Part shown: positions 42,291-52,182 of the stretch, piece by piece
Layout: the number at the start of each line of letters is the position of its first letter
How positions within the stretch are numbered: the first letter of the stretch is position 1
Assembly (NCBI RefSeq): GCF_030766935.1
Contig: NZ_JASERL010000004.1
Coordinates: forward strand, 649,039-713,038
Length of the DNA: 64,000 nucleotides
Reading direction: 5' to 3'
Origin: Streptomyces sp. KL109B
Lineage (GTDB): Bacteria; Actinomycetota; Actinomycetes; Streptomycetales; Streptomycetaceae
Notes under the pieces: generated by a model
What the model was told of the DNA's origin: nothing
Seen by the model: only the letters and a program-made list of their open reading frames with translations
Databases searched by the model: none
Translations under genes and position numbers: made by a program

Positions 42291-42809
42291 TCAGCGGTCG
42301 CTGTCGCCCACGAGGCCCGGGATCTCCTGCGTGGCGAACCACAGCAGGTCGTGGTCCTCGGCCCCGTCCACGACGAACTGCGCGTCGTCGTCGCCCTTGT
42401 CGGCCGCGGCGAGCGCCGCCGCGGCGGCCGTGACATCGGCGTCGGCGTCACCGGAGTCGACGTGCACGGCGGCGGCCTTCGCCAGCGGCACGGCCTCGCG
42501 CACCGTCAGCTCGCCGAGCGCGGCGGGGTCGAGCCCGCGGTCCGGGTCGGCGACGGCGGACCGGTCGGGGACGTCCACGGCGACGACGACCCGGCGGCGC
42601 GCGGCCTCGGGGTCGGCGGCGACGAGGCGCAGCGAGGCGAGCGCGGCCCGGTTGAGTGCCGCGTACTCCAGCTCCTCGATGTCGTCGGACAGGTACCACT
42701 CGCGCAGCGCGGGCGTCACGGCGAAGGCGGTGACGGGCGCGGGCCCGATCTCGCCGGCCCGGTACGCCTCTGCGAGTCGAGGCAGGGACAGAGGTACGTA
42801 CACGCGCAT
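42291..42809 (-). CDS. Conserved actinobacterial hypothetical protein (DUF6912-like)
   Basis: A 172-residue soluble protein beginning MRVYVPLSLPRLAEAYRAGE and ending with an acidic region. The body has alternating alpha and beta segments (RRVVVAVDVPDRSAV; ADKGDDDAQFVVDGAED). It resembles the small conserved protein encoded near secA in other actinobacteria. The ATG at 42809 has only a weak Shine-Dalgarno. Function is unknown. Confidence 0.75.
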   Translation of the reverse strand: MRVYVPLSLPRLAEAYRAGEIGPAPVTAFAVTPALREWYLSDDIEELEYAALNRAALASLRLVAADPEAARRRVVVAVDVPDRSAVADPDRGLDPAALGELTVREAVPLAKAAAVHVDSGDADADVTAAAAALAAADKGDDDAQFVVDGAEDHDLLWFATQEIPGLVGDSDR

Positions 42810-43126
42810 GGTCCGGCTGCTTTCTGGTCTGGACGGAGGCGGCCTTCCGGCCTGTGGCCGGAAGGGTTTCAGGATACGGGTGGGAGTCCTCCTCCGGCCG
42901 TCCCCCTTCGGGCCGCCGCCCGTGCCCGTCCGGGCGTCAACAGCCGCCCGCCTCCGACTCCCGTACGCCCCCGGGAACGCGGCCTCCGCGCCGCCCCGGC
43001 CACCCTGATGAGCGAACCCGCCGCCGCGCCCGCGCCCCGCCCACCGGCTCTTGCCGCCGCGCTCCCCGGCCTCGTACAAGATCCCCTACGAGGAGTTACT
43101 CACCGGTATCCGGAGGCGATGTCACC
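42810..43126. other. Divergent intergenic region, no gene seen
   Basis: 317 bp of Pro/Arg/Ala-coding-looking G/C-rich sequence between two divergent genes. A hairpin ccttccggcc/ggccggaagg lies at 42842-42869. No promoter is convincing. An ATG at 43008 opens a different frame but has no family-like sequence. Confidence 0.5.
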
Positions 43127-43621
43127 GTGCAGAACATGCAGAACATGCAGAACCTGCAGAACACACAGAACGTGCAGAAGGTGCTTTCCAAGCGGGACCC
43201 GCGGCGAGTCACCACCCGTCCCCCGAACCGCAGGGACCCCCGCCGCCCCACCGAACGCCGCAGGTCGCCCCAGCCCCCGCCGCACCCCACAGAGCACTTC
43301 ACCCAGCTGCTGCTCCTGGTGCTCGGCGGCCACCGGCCCCCGCACTGGTTCGCCCGCCACACGGCCGACCGGGCCTACGACGACCTGCTGTGGCTGGTCG
43401 ACCGCCGCCCGCTCGGCACGACGGGCCCCCGCCCCACGGTGCACGACATCGGCCACTGCGCACTCTCCGCGTACGTCTATGAGGTGTTCGCCCGCATCGC
43501 GGTGGGCCCGCGGCTGCACGCCCTGGCCTTCCGCCTGCATCTGCACAGCGACCGGCGCTGGCGCGTCACGGCGGTGGAACTGGACGGCCGCCCACCGAGG
43601 GACACGTACGACACCGCTTGA
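43127..43621 (+). CDS. Rv3235-family protein
   Basis: A 164-residue protein convergent with secA. The C-terminal domain (about 65-164) has the family-like HWFARHTADRAYDDLLWLVD and a beta-rich end (LHALAFRLHLHSDRRWRVTA). The N-terminus is unusual: a Gln/Asn repeat (QNMQNMQNLQNTQNVQ) encoded by 9-12-bp DNA repeats, then an Arg/Pro-rich linker. The GTG at 43127 is chosen because GGAGG stands 10 nt before it. Function is unknown; members sit next to secA in several actinobacteria. Confidence 0.75.
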   Translation: MQNMQNMQNLQNTQNVQKVLSKRDPRRVTTRPPNRRDPRRPTERRRSPQPPPHPTEHFTQLLLLVLGGHRPPHWFARHTADRAYDDLLWLVDRRPLGTTGPRPTVHDIGHCALSAYVYEVFARIAVGPRLHALAFRLHLHSDRRWRVTAVELDGRPPRDTYDTA

Positions 43622-43628
43622 ACGCGAA

Positions 43629-43661
43629 CGGTGGGCCGGGCACCCTGTGCCCGGCCCACCG
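43629..43661. terminator. Bidirectional terminator between Rv3235-like gene and secA
   Basis: A perfect 15-bp stem (cggtgggccgggcac / gtgcccggcccaccg) with a 3-nt loop lies between the two convergent stops. Confidence 0.85.
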
Positions 43662-43678
43662 TCGTCGTCAGCTCGACG

Positions 43679-46492
<2,814 letters not shown>

Positions 46493-46545
46493 GGGGGTTG
46501 GTCTCCTTGCCGGTCGGGCCTGGCACGGTCGGTTTTCTCCGAGAA

Positions 46546-46590
46546 CTTCTCGGTACTACTGGGAACTACTCGGTACTACTGGGGACTACT
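46546..46590 (-). repeat. 10-bp tandem repeats upstream of secA
   Basis: Four 10-mers in exact register at 46551-46590 (tcggtactac, tgggaactac, tcggtactac, tggggactac), so the 20-mer is repeated with one change. They sit 59-98 bp before the secA start, in the leader or promoter. acttctcggtac at 46546-46557 is shared with the ftsE-ftsX spacer. Confidence 0.8.
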
Positions 46591-46731
46591 AGAGCAACGG
46601 CCATCGTATGCGAGGACCCCACCGTGCCGGGAGGTCTGCCATCACGTCCAACGCACGGGCCGCCGCGAAGGTGCCGGTACCGGCCATGAAAAGTCATGGC
46701 GCGCCCGCCGCGTGCCGAGCAGAATCGGCCG

Positions 46732-47301
46732 ATGGATCCCGTGACGCTGACCACCGACCGCCTGCAGCTGCGCACATTCGTGCCCGCCGACATCGACGAG
46801 GTGTACGTCGCGGCCCAGGACCCCGACATCCAGCGCTGGACCACGATCCCTTCCCCCTACGCGCGCGTGGACGCCGAATACTTCATCAACCGGGTCGTCG
46901 CGGACGGCTGGCGCGGTGACACGGAGTACACCTTCGCGATACGCACGGAGGAGCGCGGCCCGGTGGTCGGCGCGATCTCCCTCCACCACCCGCGCGCGGG
47001 CGGCTGGGAAATCGGCTTCTGGACGGCGAAACAGTTCCGCGGCCGCGGCTACATGACGGAGGCCGCCCTGGCCGTCGCCCGCTGGGCCTTCACCGACCTC
47101 TCCTGTACGCGCCTGGAGTGGCGCGCGGAGGTCGGCAACGTCGGCTCCCTCACGGTGGCCGAACGCACCGGCTTCACCATGGAGGGCACGCTCCGCGCGG
47201 CCCTCCCGAACAAGGGCACCCTCCGCGACTGCTGGCTCGCCTCCCTCCTCCCCACCGACCTCCACCTCCCCTCCCCCCTCCCTTACCTCCCATCCCCCTG
47301 A
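46732..47301 (+). CDS. GNAT-family N-acetyltransferase (RimJ/RimL-like)
   Basis: A 189-residue acetyltransferase starting MDPVTLTTDRLQLRTFV. The acetyl-CoA site is QFRGRGYMTEAALAVARWAF, and the C-terminal RLEWRAEVGNVGSLTVAER plus GFTMEGTLR are typical of the RimJ/RimL group. The last residues (DLHLPSPLPYLPSP) are encoded by the polypyrimidine tract and are probably not part of the fold. The ATG at 46732 was chosen by family start. Confidence 0.9.
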   Translation: MDPVTLTTDRLQLRTFVPADIDEVYVAAQDPDIQRWTTIPSPYARVDAEYFINRVVADGWRGDTEYTFAIRTEERGPVVGAISLHHPRAGGWEIGFWTAKQFRGRGYMTEAALAVARWAFTDLSCTRLEWRAEVGNVGSLTVAERTGFTMEGTLRAALPNKGTLRDCWLASLLPTDLHLPSPLPYLPSP

Positions 47302-47378
47302 CCTCCCCTGACCTCCCATCCCCCTGACCTCCCCTCCCTCCCTTCCCCTTGACCTACCTCCCTCCCCCGACTCCCCAC
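47239..47378 (+). repeat. Long polypyrimidine tract
   Basis: About 140 nt of nearly pure C/T on the plus strand, with internal direct repeats such as cccctgacctcc. It covers the last codons of the acetyltransferase gene and continues into the spacer. Confidence 0.85.
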
Positions 47379-47429
47379 CACTGACGCCAGCCCGCCACCC
47401 CGCCTCCGCCACGCGAAACGGCAGCCACC

Positions 47430-47640
47430 ACCACCTCCGGCACCCCGCCTCCGCCACACGGGACGGCAGGCCGCCACCGCCTCGGGCACCCCGCCACCCC
47501 GACTCCCCACCCCAGACGACAGCCTCACCGCCACCGCCTTGCGCACCCCGCCACCCCGACTCCCCACCCCAGACGACAGCCTCAGCCGCCACCGCCTTGG
47601 GCAATCTGCCGCCAAGGGCGGCAGGGTGGGCAAGGCGGCC
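47430..47640 (-). repeat. 46-58-bp tandem repeat related to 14347-14574
   Basis: Units start at about 47430, 47476, 47533 and 47591 (spacing 46, 57, 58), each opening with accgccttgggc-like sequence. Two adjacent units share a 42-nt stretch starting gcaccccgccaccccgac almost unchanged. On the minus strand each unit reads gcgcaaggcggtggcgg, like the 14347 array. Confidence 0.8.
47592..47639 (-). repeat. 48-bp dispersed repeat, copy 2 (inverted)
   Basis: The reverse complement matches 14310-14357 at 46 of 48 positions; the two differences are adjacent (cccttggcgg instead of cccaaggcgg). Confidence 0.85.
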
Positions 47641-47815
47641 CCCGGCGCCGGGCAGGCGCTACGCGCGGCGCCCACCCCGTCGCGGCCCAAAACCCCCGAC
47701 GCACGCAGGCGCACCCCGTGGCGCCCACCCCGTCGCAGCCCAAAAACCCCGCCCCGCGCAGGCCCCACACCCCACACCCACCCCGTTGTCAGTGCCGCCC
47801 CCTATCGTTCCGGCC

Positions 47816-49057
47816 ATGACGACCCCGCCGCGTCCCACCGCAACCTTGTCCGCCGCCGAAGCCCGCCGCATCGCCCTGCGCGCCCAAGGCTTCCTCGGCG
47901 CCCCCGACCGCAAGGCCGGAGTCCGTGGCGTCCTGCGCCACCTCGGCGCGGTCCAGCTCGACACGATCTCCGTACTCGCCCGCTCCCACGAGCTGATCCC
48001 CTACGCCCGCCTGGGCGCGATCCCCCGCACCAAGATCGAATCCGCGTACTGGACCCCCGGCACGAGCACAGGCACAGGCACAAGCACCGGCACCGGCACC
48101 GGCACCGGCACCGGCACCGGCACCACCCCCACCCCACACGCCTTCGAGTACTGGTCCCACGCCGCCTGCGTCCTCCCCATCGAAGAGTGGCCCCACTTCG
48201 CCTTCCGCCGCCGCGCCTACCGCTCCCGCCCCCACTGGCACCACCACCTCCCCGACGGCGCCTACGACCAGGTGATCAAGCAACTCCGCGCCGAAGGCCC
48301 CCTCACCGCCACGGAGTTGGGAGGCGCCAAGAACAAGGGCGAATGGTGGGACTGGTCCGAGTCCAAGATCGCCGTCGAGCGCGCGCTGATGTACGGCGAG
48401 GTGGTCTGCGTGGAGCGCCGCGGCTGGAAGCGCGTCTACGACCTGGCGGAGCGCGCGATCCCCGCCCCCCTCCGCCACGACGACCTGGACGACACCGAGT
48501 GCGTCCGCCGCCTCGTCCGCCAGGCCGGCGAGGCCCTCGGCGTGGGCACGCGCTCGGACATCGCTGACTACCACCGCCTGAAGAGCGAACAGTTCGACGC
48601 GGTGATCGAGGACACCGGCCTCGTCCCCGTCACCGTAGAAGGCTGGGACGGCAAAGCGGCCTGGGCCGACCCGGCAGCCCTGGCCTCATCCCCGCGCGGC
48701 CGCCACCGCACCACGCTCCTGTCCCCCTTCGACTCCCTGATCTGGGAACGGGCCCGTACGGAGCGGATCTTCGGCTTCACGCACCGCCTGGAGGCGTACG
48801 TCCCCAAGCCGAAGCGGATCCACGGCTACTTCGCGATGCCGGTCCTCTCCGGCGGCCGGCTGGTGGGCCGCGTCGACCCCGCGCGCGCAGGCAGCACGCT
48901 GGTCGCCAAACAGGTCTCCCTGGACGGCCCGAAGGCCGTACCTGCGGTGGCGGCGGCCCTCCTCGAAGCGGCGAACTGGGTCGGCTGCGACAGCGTACGA
49001 GTGGAACGCATGGACTCGCCCCCCTTGAAGCAGGCCCTGCTCAAGGCCCTGCCCTAG
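47816..49057 (+). CDS. YcaQ/AlkX-type winged-helix DNA glycosylase
   Basis: A 413-residue HTH_42-family protein of the kind that removes interstrand-crosslink or alkylated bases. The catalytic motif is Q-L-D at 47-49 (GAVQLDTISVLARSHELI), matching the QxD form of E. coli YcaQ rather than the QxQ form of AlkZ. Other family marks are AYWTPG, then HFAFRRRAYR, and LSPFDSLIWERARTERIF. Residues 82-105 are Gly/Thr/Ser dipeptides inserted between YWTP and HAFEYWSHAA, encoded by a hexanucleotide array. The ATG at 47816 is preferred by length and family start. Confidence 0.88.
   Translation: MTTPPRPTATLSAAEARRIALRAQGFLGAPDRKAGVRGVLRHLGAVQLDTISVLARSHELIPYARLGAIPRTKIESAYWTPGTSTGTGTSTGTGTGTGTGTGTTPTPHAFEYWSHAACVLPIEEWPHFAFRRRAYRSRPHWHHHLPDGAYDQVIKQLRAEGPLTATELGGAKNKGEWWDWSESKIAVERALMYGEVVCVERRGWKRVYDLAERAIPAPLRHDDLDDTECVRRLVRQAGEALGVGTRSDIADYHRLKSEQFDAVIEDTGLVPVTVEGWDGKAAWADPAALASSPRGRHRTTLLSPFDSLIWERARTERIFGFTHRLEAYVPKPKRIHGYFAMPVLSGGRLVGRVDPARAGSTLVAKQVSLDGPKAVPAVAAALLEAANWVGCDSVRVERMDSPPLKQALLKALP
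48089..48124 (+). repeat. (GGCACC)6 in-frame microsatellite
   Basis: Six perfect ggcacc units (encoding Gly-Thr), flanked by imperfect units from about 48060. Changes in copy number would keep the reading frame. Confidence 0.9.
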
Positions 49058-49078
49058 GGACCAGAAACCCGGCCCGCC

Positions 49079-49831
49079 CTACCGGATCTCCAGGATCTTC
49101 TCCCGCATCGCGTACACCACGGCCTCCATCCTGGAGTGCAGCTGCAGCTTCTCCAGGATGTTGCGCACATGGTTCTTCACGGTGTTCTCGGAGATGAACA
49201 ACTCCTTGGCGATGTCCCGGTTGTTCATGCCCGTCGCCACCAGCTTGAGCACCTCGAGCTCCCGGTCGGTCAGCCGGGGCGCGGGCACGAGCCGCCGCTC
49301 GTCCGTGCGTTGGATCATCGACTTGAACTCGGTGAGCAGCTTCGACGCCATGGACGGGCTGATCTGCGACTGCCCGTCGGCCACGGCGCGAATGGCCGTG
49401 GCCACCTCGTCCGTCGAGATCTCCTTCAACAGATATCCCGTCGCGCCCGCCTTGATCGCGTCGTAGAGGTCGGCTTCCTCATCACTGATCGTCAACATGA
49501 TGATCTTGGCGCTTGGCGCCACCTCCTTGATGGAGGTGCACGCCTCGATGCCGCCTCTCTTGGGCATCCGTACGTCCATGAGGACGATGTCAGGCAGCAG
49601 ATCGGCCGCCTTGTCCACGGCCTCCGCCCCGTCGCCCGCCTCACCGACGACCTGAATGTCCTCCTCGGCCTTGAGGACGATCTCCAGACCGCGCCGGAAC
49701 AGGGCATGGTCGTCCACCACGAGCACCCGAATCGGTTCCTCGCGCGGGGATCCGGCATCCGGCCCCATGTCGGCGCCGTCCTCACCGGCGCCGGCGTCCT
49801 CGCCCCACACAGTTCCGAAGCTGTCCGCCAT
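49079..49831 (-). CDS. Orphan NarL/LuxR-family response regulator
   Basis: A 250-residue regulator. A 32-residue acidic N-terminal extension precedes the receiver domain (about 34-150: IRVLVVDDHALFRRGL, phospho-acceptor D86 in IVLMDVRMP, K in GYLLKE). The C-terminal LuxR helix-turn-helix (LTDRELEVLKLVATGMNNRD; ISENTVKNHVRNILEKL) is complete. No histidine kinase gene is adjacent. The ATG at 49831 has the strong Shine-Dalgarno GGGGGAGGAACG upstream. It converges with the YcaQ gene. Confidence 0.92.
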   Translation of the reverse strand: MADSFGTVWGEDAGAGEDGADMGPDAGSPREEPIRVLVVDDHALFRRGLEIVLKAEEDIQVVGEAGDGAEAVDKAADLLPDIVLMDVRMPKRGGIEACTSIKEVAPSAKIIMLTISDEEADLYDAIKAGATGYLLKEISTDEVATAIRAVADGQSQISPSMASKLLTEFKSMIQRTDERRLVPAPRLTDRELEVLKLVATGMNNRDIAKELFISENTVKNHVRNILEKLQLHSRMEAVVYAMREKILEIR

Positions 49832-49984
49832 CGTTCCTCCCCCTGCCTCCCCCTGAAGGCCGCGGCCCGTCTTCCTGTGCCGCGCCAACCCGAGGCACCA
49901 GCACGCCGGTTGACCCGGCCCGGCCATGATTTCATGCCGCGGCGTCGGCGCGACGGCCGTGCGGTGCACAAGGGGGTCGCACAA

Positions 49985-50022
49985 GGGTGCCCCTGGGGGC
50001 GCACACGCCCTCAGGGGCACCC
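49985..50022 (-). terminator. Terminator after hpf
   Basis: A stem of about 17 bp (gggtgcccctgggggcg against cgccctcaggggcaccc, one non-Watson-Crick pair) with a 4-nt loop lies 22 nt after the hpf stop. Confidence 0.8.
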
Positions 50023-50044
50023 GATGAGTGGGTGTCAGTTGAGC

Positions 50045-50740
50045 TCAGCCGCCGATGGCGTCGCCCGCGTCGGCTCCCCTGACCTGGGAGACCATGGGGT
50101 CGGTGCTGAGGTGGATGACGCCGTAGTCGTAGGCGTGCCGCCGGTAGACGACGCTGGGCTCCTTGGTCTCGGAGTCGACGAACAGATAGAAGTCGTGCCC
50201 GACCAGCTCCATCTCGTAGAGCGCCTGGTCGAGCGTCATGGGTGCCGCCACGTGGGTCTTCTCACGGACGACGAGCGGGCCCTCGCCCTTGACCTCGAGC
50301 GATCCCATCTTGGTGGTCGGTACGCCGTCGGGCTCGGCCTCCTCGGCCTTGGCGATCGTGCCGTCCCCGTTGAGCAGCGCGGCGTCCGGAACGTGCTCGG
50401 CGACCTCCGCCGCGGAGATCCGCTTGCCGCGCCGCGACGACCGCTTGTCGTGCTGCTTGCGCAGGCGTGCGTCGAGCTTGTCCGTGGCCAGGTCCAGCGC
50501 CGCGTACGGGTCGCTTGCCGCGGCTTCCGCCCTGATCACCGGGCCACGCGTGCGCAGCGTGATCTCCACGCGGTCGCACCGGTCCGCCTGCCGGGGGTTG
50601 GGCTCCTTGGACACCTCGACGTCGAGGCTGATCACCTTGCCGTCGAGCTTCTGGATCTTCTCCAGCTTCAGCTTCTCGGCCACGTGCTTACGGAACCGCT
50701 CTGGTACCTCGGTCTTGCGGCCCTTGACGACGATGTCCAC
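50045..50740 (-). CDS. hpf: Long-form ribosome hibernation promoting factor HPF
   Basis: A 231-residue protein that dimerises 70S ribosomes into inactive 100S particles. The N-terminal domain (about 1-105: MDIVVKGRKTEVPERFRKHV; LDVEVSKEPNPRQADRCDRVEIT) binds near the decoding centre. After a charged linker, the C-terminal dimerisation domain (about 165-225: KTHVAAPMTLDQALYEMELV; FYLFVDSETKEPSVVYRR) follows. The GTG at 50740 has GGAG 8 nt before it and gives the standard start. The leader can form two hairpins (50767-50782 and 50799-50822). Confidence 0.95.
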   Translation of the reverse strand: MDIVVKGRKTEVPERFRKHVAEKLKLEKIQKLDGKVISLDVEVSKEPNPRQADRCDRVEITLRTRGPVIRAEAAASDPYAALDLATDKLDARLRKQHDKRSSRRGKRISAAEVAEHVPDAALLNGDGTIAKAEEAEPDGVPTTKMGSLEVKGEGPLVVREKTHVAAPMTLDQALYEMELVGHDFYLFVDSETKEPSVVYRRHAYDYGVIHLSTDPMVSQVRGADAGDAIGG

Positions 50741-51075
50741 GCAGAACTCCGTTCCCGGATAGCCCCGCTCCTTGGGCGGAGCATCTCCCTCTTGCACCAG
50801 ACTCCGGCCACTTCCGGAGTCTCGGACTCGGTGACTTCCACCTCCTCCTCCCCCGTGGACAAGATCTCCACCCCACCATGTCGGGTGATTGCGAAAACGC
50901 GTGTGCAATGCCCTGACAAGGCAATCCAATGGCGAGGAGCGGCGCCCGCCTTTCTTGCCGAGTTCCTCACAACCGAACATATCTCGCTCGGACGGATGTC
51001 GGCACCCTCTACTGGCACGTACCTCCAACCGAGCTAACGAACCCTGTCTCTACCTGCAACGACGCAAATTCTCGA
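50741..51075. promoter_or_regulatory. hpf upstream region
   Basis: This 335-bp region separates comF from hpf on the same strand. It is lower in G/C than most of the window. A 9-bp hairpin with a 6-nt loop (agactccgg/ccggagtct, 50799-50822) and a smaller one (gctcc/ggagc, 50767-50782) lie close to the start codon. I could not fix a promoter. No gene is seen. Confidence 0.5.
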
Positions 51076-52032
51076 TTAGTTCCGGTTTATTTCGAAGGAT
51101 TCCGGAGACGCGGCCACGACAGCCGCCCGAAGCATGATCTCGCCGATCTCGTCCGCCTTTCCAGGGGGTGCCGCGAAGCGTGCCCGTGTCGCCCCACGTT
51201 CCGTCCCGACCGTCCCCGAACCGGCCGCGACCGCTATTGCGCGCGCAGCCTCCGACAATGAAGCACCCGTCGTCATGAGGTCGTCGACCAGCACGATCCG
51301 GCCATTCCCGCTGAACAACCCGCCCGCACCGCCCACCACCTCCAGAGCACCCGTCACATTCGCCAGCCGCTGCCGGGCGTCCAGGCCCGCCTGATCGACC
51401 ACGGCGCGCCGCTGCCGCAGCACGGCCAGCACCCGCGCCGCGACGCCGGCACGGCGCAGCTCGGCCGCGGCCGCGTACGCGATCCGGCGCGTCGGATCGT
51501 GCCCGCGAGCCCGCACGGCCCACCGTGCGGACGGCACGGGAACGAGGGAGACGACCCCCGCCACGGAATTCGTCACGGACCCCACCGCGGGCCCCGCCAC
51601 GAGACCCGTCACCGGCCCCGCCACGGGCCCAGCCACGAGACCCGTCACCGCCCCTGCCACGGGCCCCGTCACGGCCCTCACAGCCCCGCCAGAAGCCCGC
51701 CCGCGCCCGCCGCACCCCTCGGCCCCACCGTCCGCGAGTCCGGCCCGCACCGCCCCGGCGAGCGCCGCGCCCAGTGGCCGGGCGAGGCCGAGCGCGCCGC
51801 GCTCCTTGTGGGCGAGGAGCACGGCCCGCACCGCGTCCCGGTACGGCGTGGCCCCGTGCACGGGCGGCAGCCCGGGCGGCGCTGGCCGCGGCCGCACCCG
51901 GCTCGGCACGGCGCCGCGCAACGCCGCCGAGCACCGCGTGCACAGCGTCGTACGAGATCTGCCGCAACCGGCGCACTCGGCCGGCAGCACCAGATCGGAG
52001 AGGTCCTGCCACCACCCCCGCATACCCACCAC
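51076..52032 (-). CDS. comF: ComF-family phosphoribosyltransferase-like protein
   Basis: A 318-residue protein. A zinc ribbon at the N-terminus (CAGCGRSRTTLCTRC) precedes a phosphoribosyltransferase domain with the PRPP motif VLVDDLMTTGASLSEA near residue 250. Between residues about 117 and 160 lies a repetitive hydrophobic insertion (GPVAGAVTGLVAGPVAGPVT) not expected in the family. ComF homologues aid DNA uptake in competent bacteria; in Streptomyces the role is unknown. The order lpqB-comF-hpf is conserved in actinobacteria. The start may be 52032 or an ATG at 52023. Confidence 0.88.
   Translation of the reverse strand: MVGMRGWWQDLSDLVLPAECAGCGRSRTTLCTRCSAALRGAVPSRVRPRPAPPGLPPVHGATPYRDAVRAVLLAHKERGALGLARPLGAALAGAVRAGLADGGAEGCGGRGRASGGAVRAVTGPVAGAVTGLVAGPVAGPVTGLVAGPAVGSVTNSVAGVVSLVPVPSARWAVRARGHDPTRRIAYAAAAELRRAGVAARVLAVLRQRRAVVDQAGLDARQRLANVTGALEVVGGAGGLFSGNGRIVLVDDLMTTGASLSEAARAIAVAAGSGTVGTERGATRARFAAPPGKADEIGEIMLRAAVVAASPESFEINRN
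51563..51680 (-). repeat. In-frame repeats inside comF
   Basis: Blocks of gccacgagacccgtcacc and ggccccgccacgggccc recur here and encode (G/A)(P/L)V(A/T)G units of the ComF insertion. Confidence 0.8.
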
Positions 52033-52063
52033 TGTGCCGATCCGCGGGCCGCCCTGCCACCCC

Positions 52064-52087
52064 TGTGGACAACGCCCCTGTGGACAA
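52064..52087 (-). promoter_or_regulatory. Two DnaA boxes upstream of comF
   Basis: Two perfect TTGTCCACA nonamers on the minus strand (52072-52064 and 52087-52079), 15 bp apart, match the strong Streptomyces DnaA-box consensus. They lie 32-55 bp before the comF start, in the gap after lpqB. Confidence 0.75.
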
Positions 52088-52182
52088 CTCGACGGTTGTG
52101 ACCAGGGGTTGAGCTCGTACGGGCGACAAACCCGCGCGGCCGCACCGGACCTACCGACCTACCCGGGGCGGCCGCGCCGGAC

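Larger units (their letters stand above)
47302..47815. other. Repeat-rich intergenic region before the YcaQ gene
   Basis: 514 bp with no credible gene: the end of the polypyrimidine tract, the tandem repeat at 47430-47640 and then cgcaggcgcaccccgtggcg-like direct repeats (about 47690-47760, three gcgcccaccccgtcgc units). I see no promoter. Confidence 0.75.

Noticed and set aside
43008..43126. Alternative upstream ATG for the Rv3235-like protein
   Set aside because: It is in a different reading frame, and its translation becomes Cys/Arg-repeat shadow of the QNM repeat.
47430..47640. CRISPR array
   Set aside because: Repeats are adjacent and degenerate over their whole length, with no unique spacers and no cas genes.
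52064..52087. Chromosomal replication origin
   Set aside because: Only two DnaA boxes, and no dnaA, dnaN or other oriC neighbours.
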